From Burhinus oedicnemus (taxonomy: Eukaryota; Chordata; Aves; Charadriiformes; Burhinidae): a stretch of DNA of 64,000 bases. The translations under genes were made by a program, and so were the position numbers. The stretch spans positions 3,788,120 to 3,852,119 of the forward strand of contig VFFE01007605.1 in assembly GCA_008921705.1 (NCBI GenBank), read 5' to 3'. Shown here piece after piece: positions 63,501-64,000 of this stretch (within the stretch, counting starts at the first letter, position 1; each line of letters begins with the position of its first letter). The notes beneath the pieces are model-generated. The model saw nothing but the letters and a program-made list of their open reading frames with translations, had not been told where the DNA came from and did no database searches.

Positions 63501-64000
63501 TCTTTTTCTGCCTGAAATCAGGTATAAATCAGTTCAGCTGCTGTAACTTACCAAAGTTACAAAAAAAAAAAGTTTAGTGGTTTCATATGTTTTTTGGTCT
63601 CTGAAACTCTGAAATACGGTAGTTTAAATATAGATAGTGGCTGTTCTTAAAAGTCTCATTGCCTTGAAAGAACCTGCCTGTGCTAAAGACTTGTCCATTT
63701 CAAAGCTAAGGAATTTCTGAAGGACCGGGAAAAACTTTTTAACTCCTAGAAATGCTGAAATATAGCTTTTGCAAGAGACGACTGTTGCTTTTGTGGCAGT
63801 GAAACAACTGATGCTAATTATGTCATTCAATTCCAGTAGGATAGAGAGTGCGAAACACAGAGAGCAGCTGTAACACCTCACATCTGTCCCAAAAATCCAT
63901 AATGTTCTTTTTTTTCCTGTGGGTTCAGTGAAAGATGTTAATACTCCTCTTCTGTAGTTATTTTCAGAGAGGCACTATATAGTTTTGACTCTTCTTCAGA
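60593..64000 (+). other. FSTL4: FSTL4 large intron, last segment in the window
   Basis: No gene recognised. It has a 19-bp tandem repeat at 60637-60684, a possible MIR-like motif GGGGAAACTGAGGCAG at about 61594-61609, and short poly(T)/poly(A) tracts near 63088-63101 and 63560. The next FSTL4 exon is presumably downstream of 64000. Confidence 0.6.
60637..60684. repeat. 19-bp tandem repeat, about 2.5 copies
   Basis: The unit GGAGCTCAGCAGGGATGGG occurs at 60637-60655 and 60656-60674, followed by a partial third copy (GGGTCTCAGCC). It lies 45 bp beyond the 3' end of the CR1 at 60331-60592, in a G/A-rich context. Confidence 0.85.

Overview
The window is vertebrate, almost certainly avian, genomic DNA. 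The evidence is two short spliced coding exons, very long AT-rich non-coding stretches, and ten chicken-repeat-1 (CR1) LINE copies, most with the bird-type 3' tail (repeated ATTCTATG/ATTCTGTG). I see no bacterial or viral operon, tRNA, rRNA or CRISPR array. The many short open frames are chance frames in intron sequence or remains of CR1 ORF2.

The only host gene is on the + strand. Exons at 38-228 and 3799-3919 read in one consistent frame through a phase-0 intron. Together they encode a pair of canonical EF-hand calcium-binding loops. The residues between and around the loops best match the follistatin-like 4/5 family of secreted glycoproteins, and FSTL4 fits better than FSTL5. The window therefore begins inside FSTL4, in the part after the follistatin/Kazal domain, and stops before the exons for the Ig domains and the C-terminal region. 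Everything from 3920 to 64000 reads as one intron of more than 60 kb.

Layout: 1-37 end of an upstream intron; 38-228 exon with EF-hand 1; 229-3798 intron with no recognisable element; 3799-3919 exon with EF-hand 2; 3920-64000 large intron. CR1 copies on the + strand lie at about 20258, 25555, 32585, 38685, 42750 and 60331. Copies on the - strand lie at about 8202, 37311, 44215 and 48266. Two copies keep part of the reverse transcriptase frame, and both have a damaged F-A-D-D catalytic motif. Simple repeats, G-rich tracts, MIR-like relics and small palindromes are scattered through the intron.

The most unexpected non-CR1 signal is a perfect 27-bp inverted repeat (36 bp with three mismatches) whose arms lie 408 bp apart at 45908-45934 and 46343-46369. 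A second, weaker oddity is a coding-like but broken stretch on the - strand at 56459-56960 that I could not identify. I found no sign of an undescribed multi-gene system: this is mainly the interior of one large neuronal-type gene.
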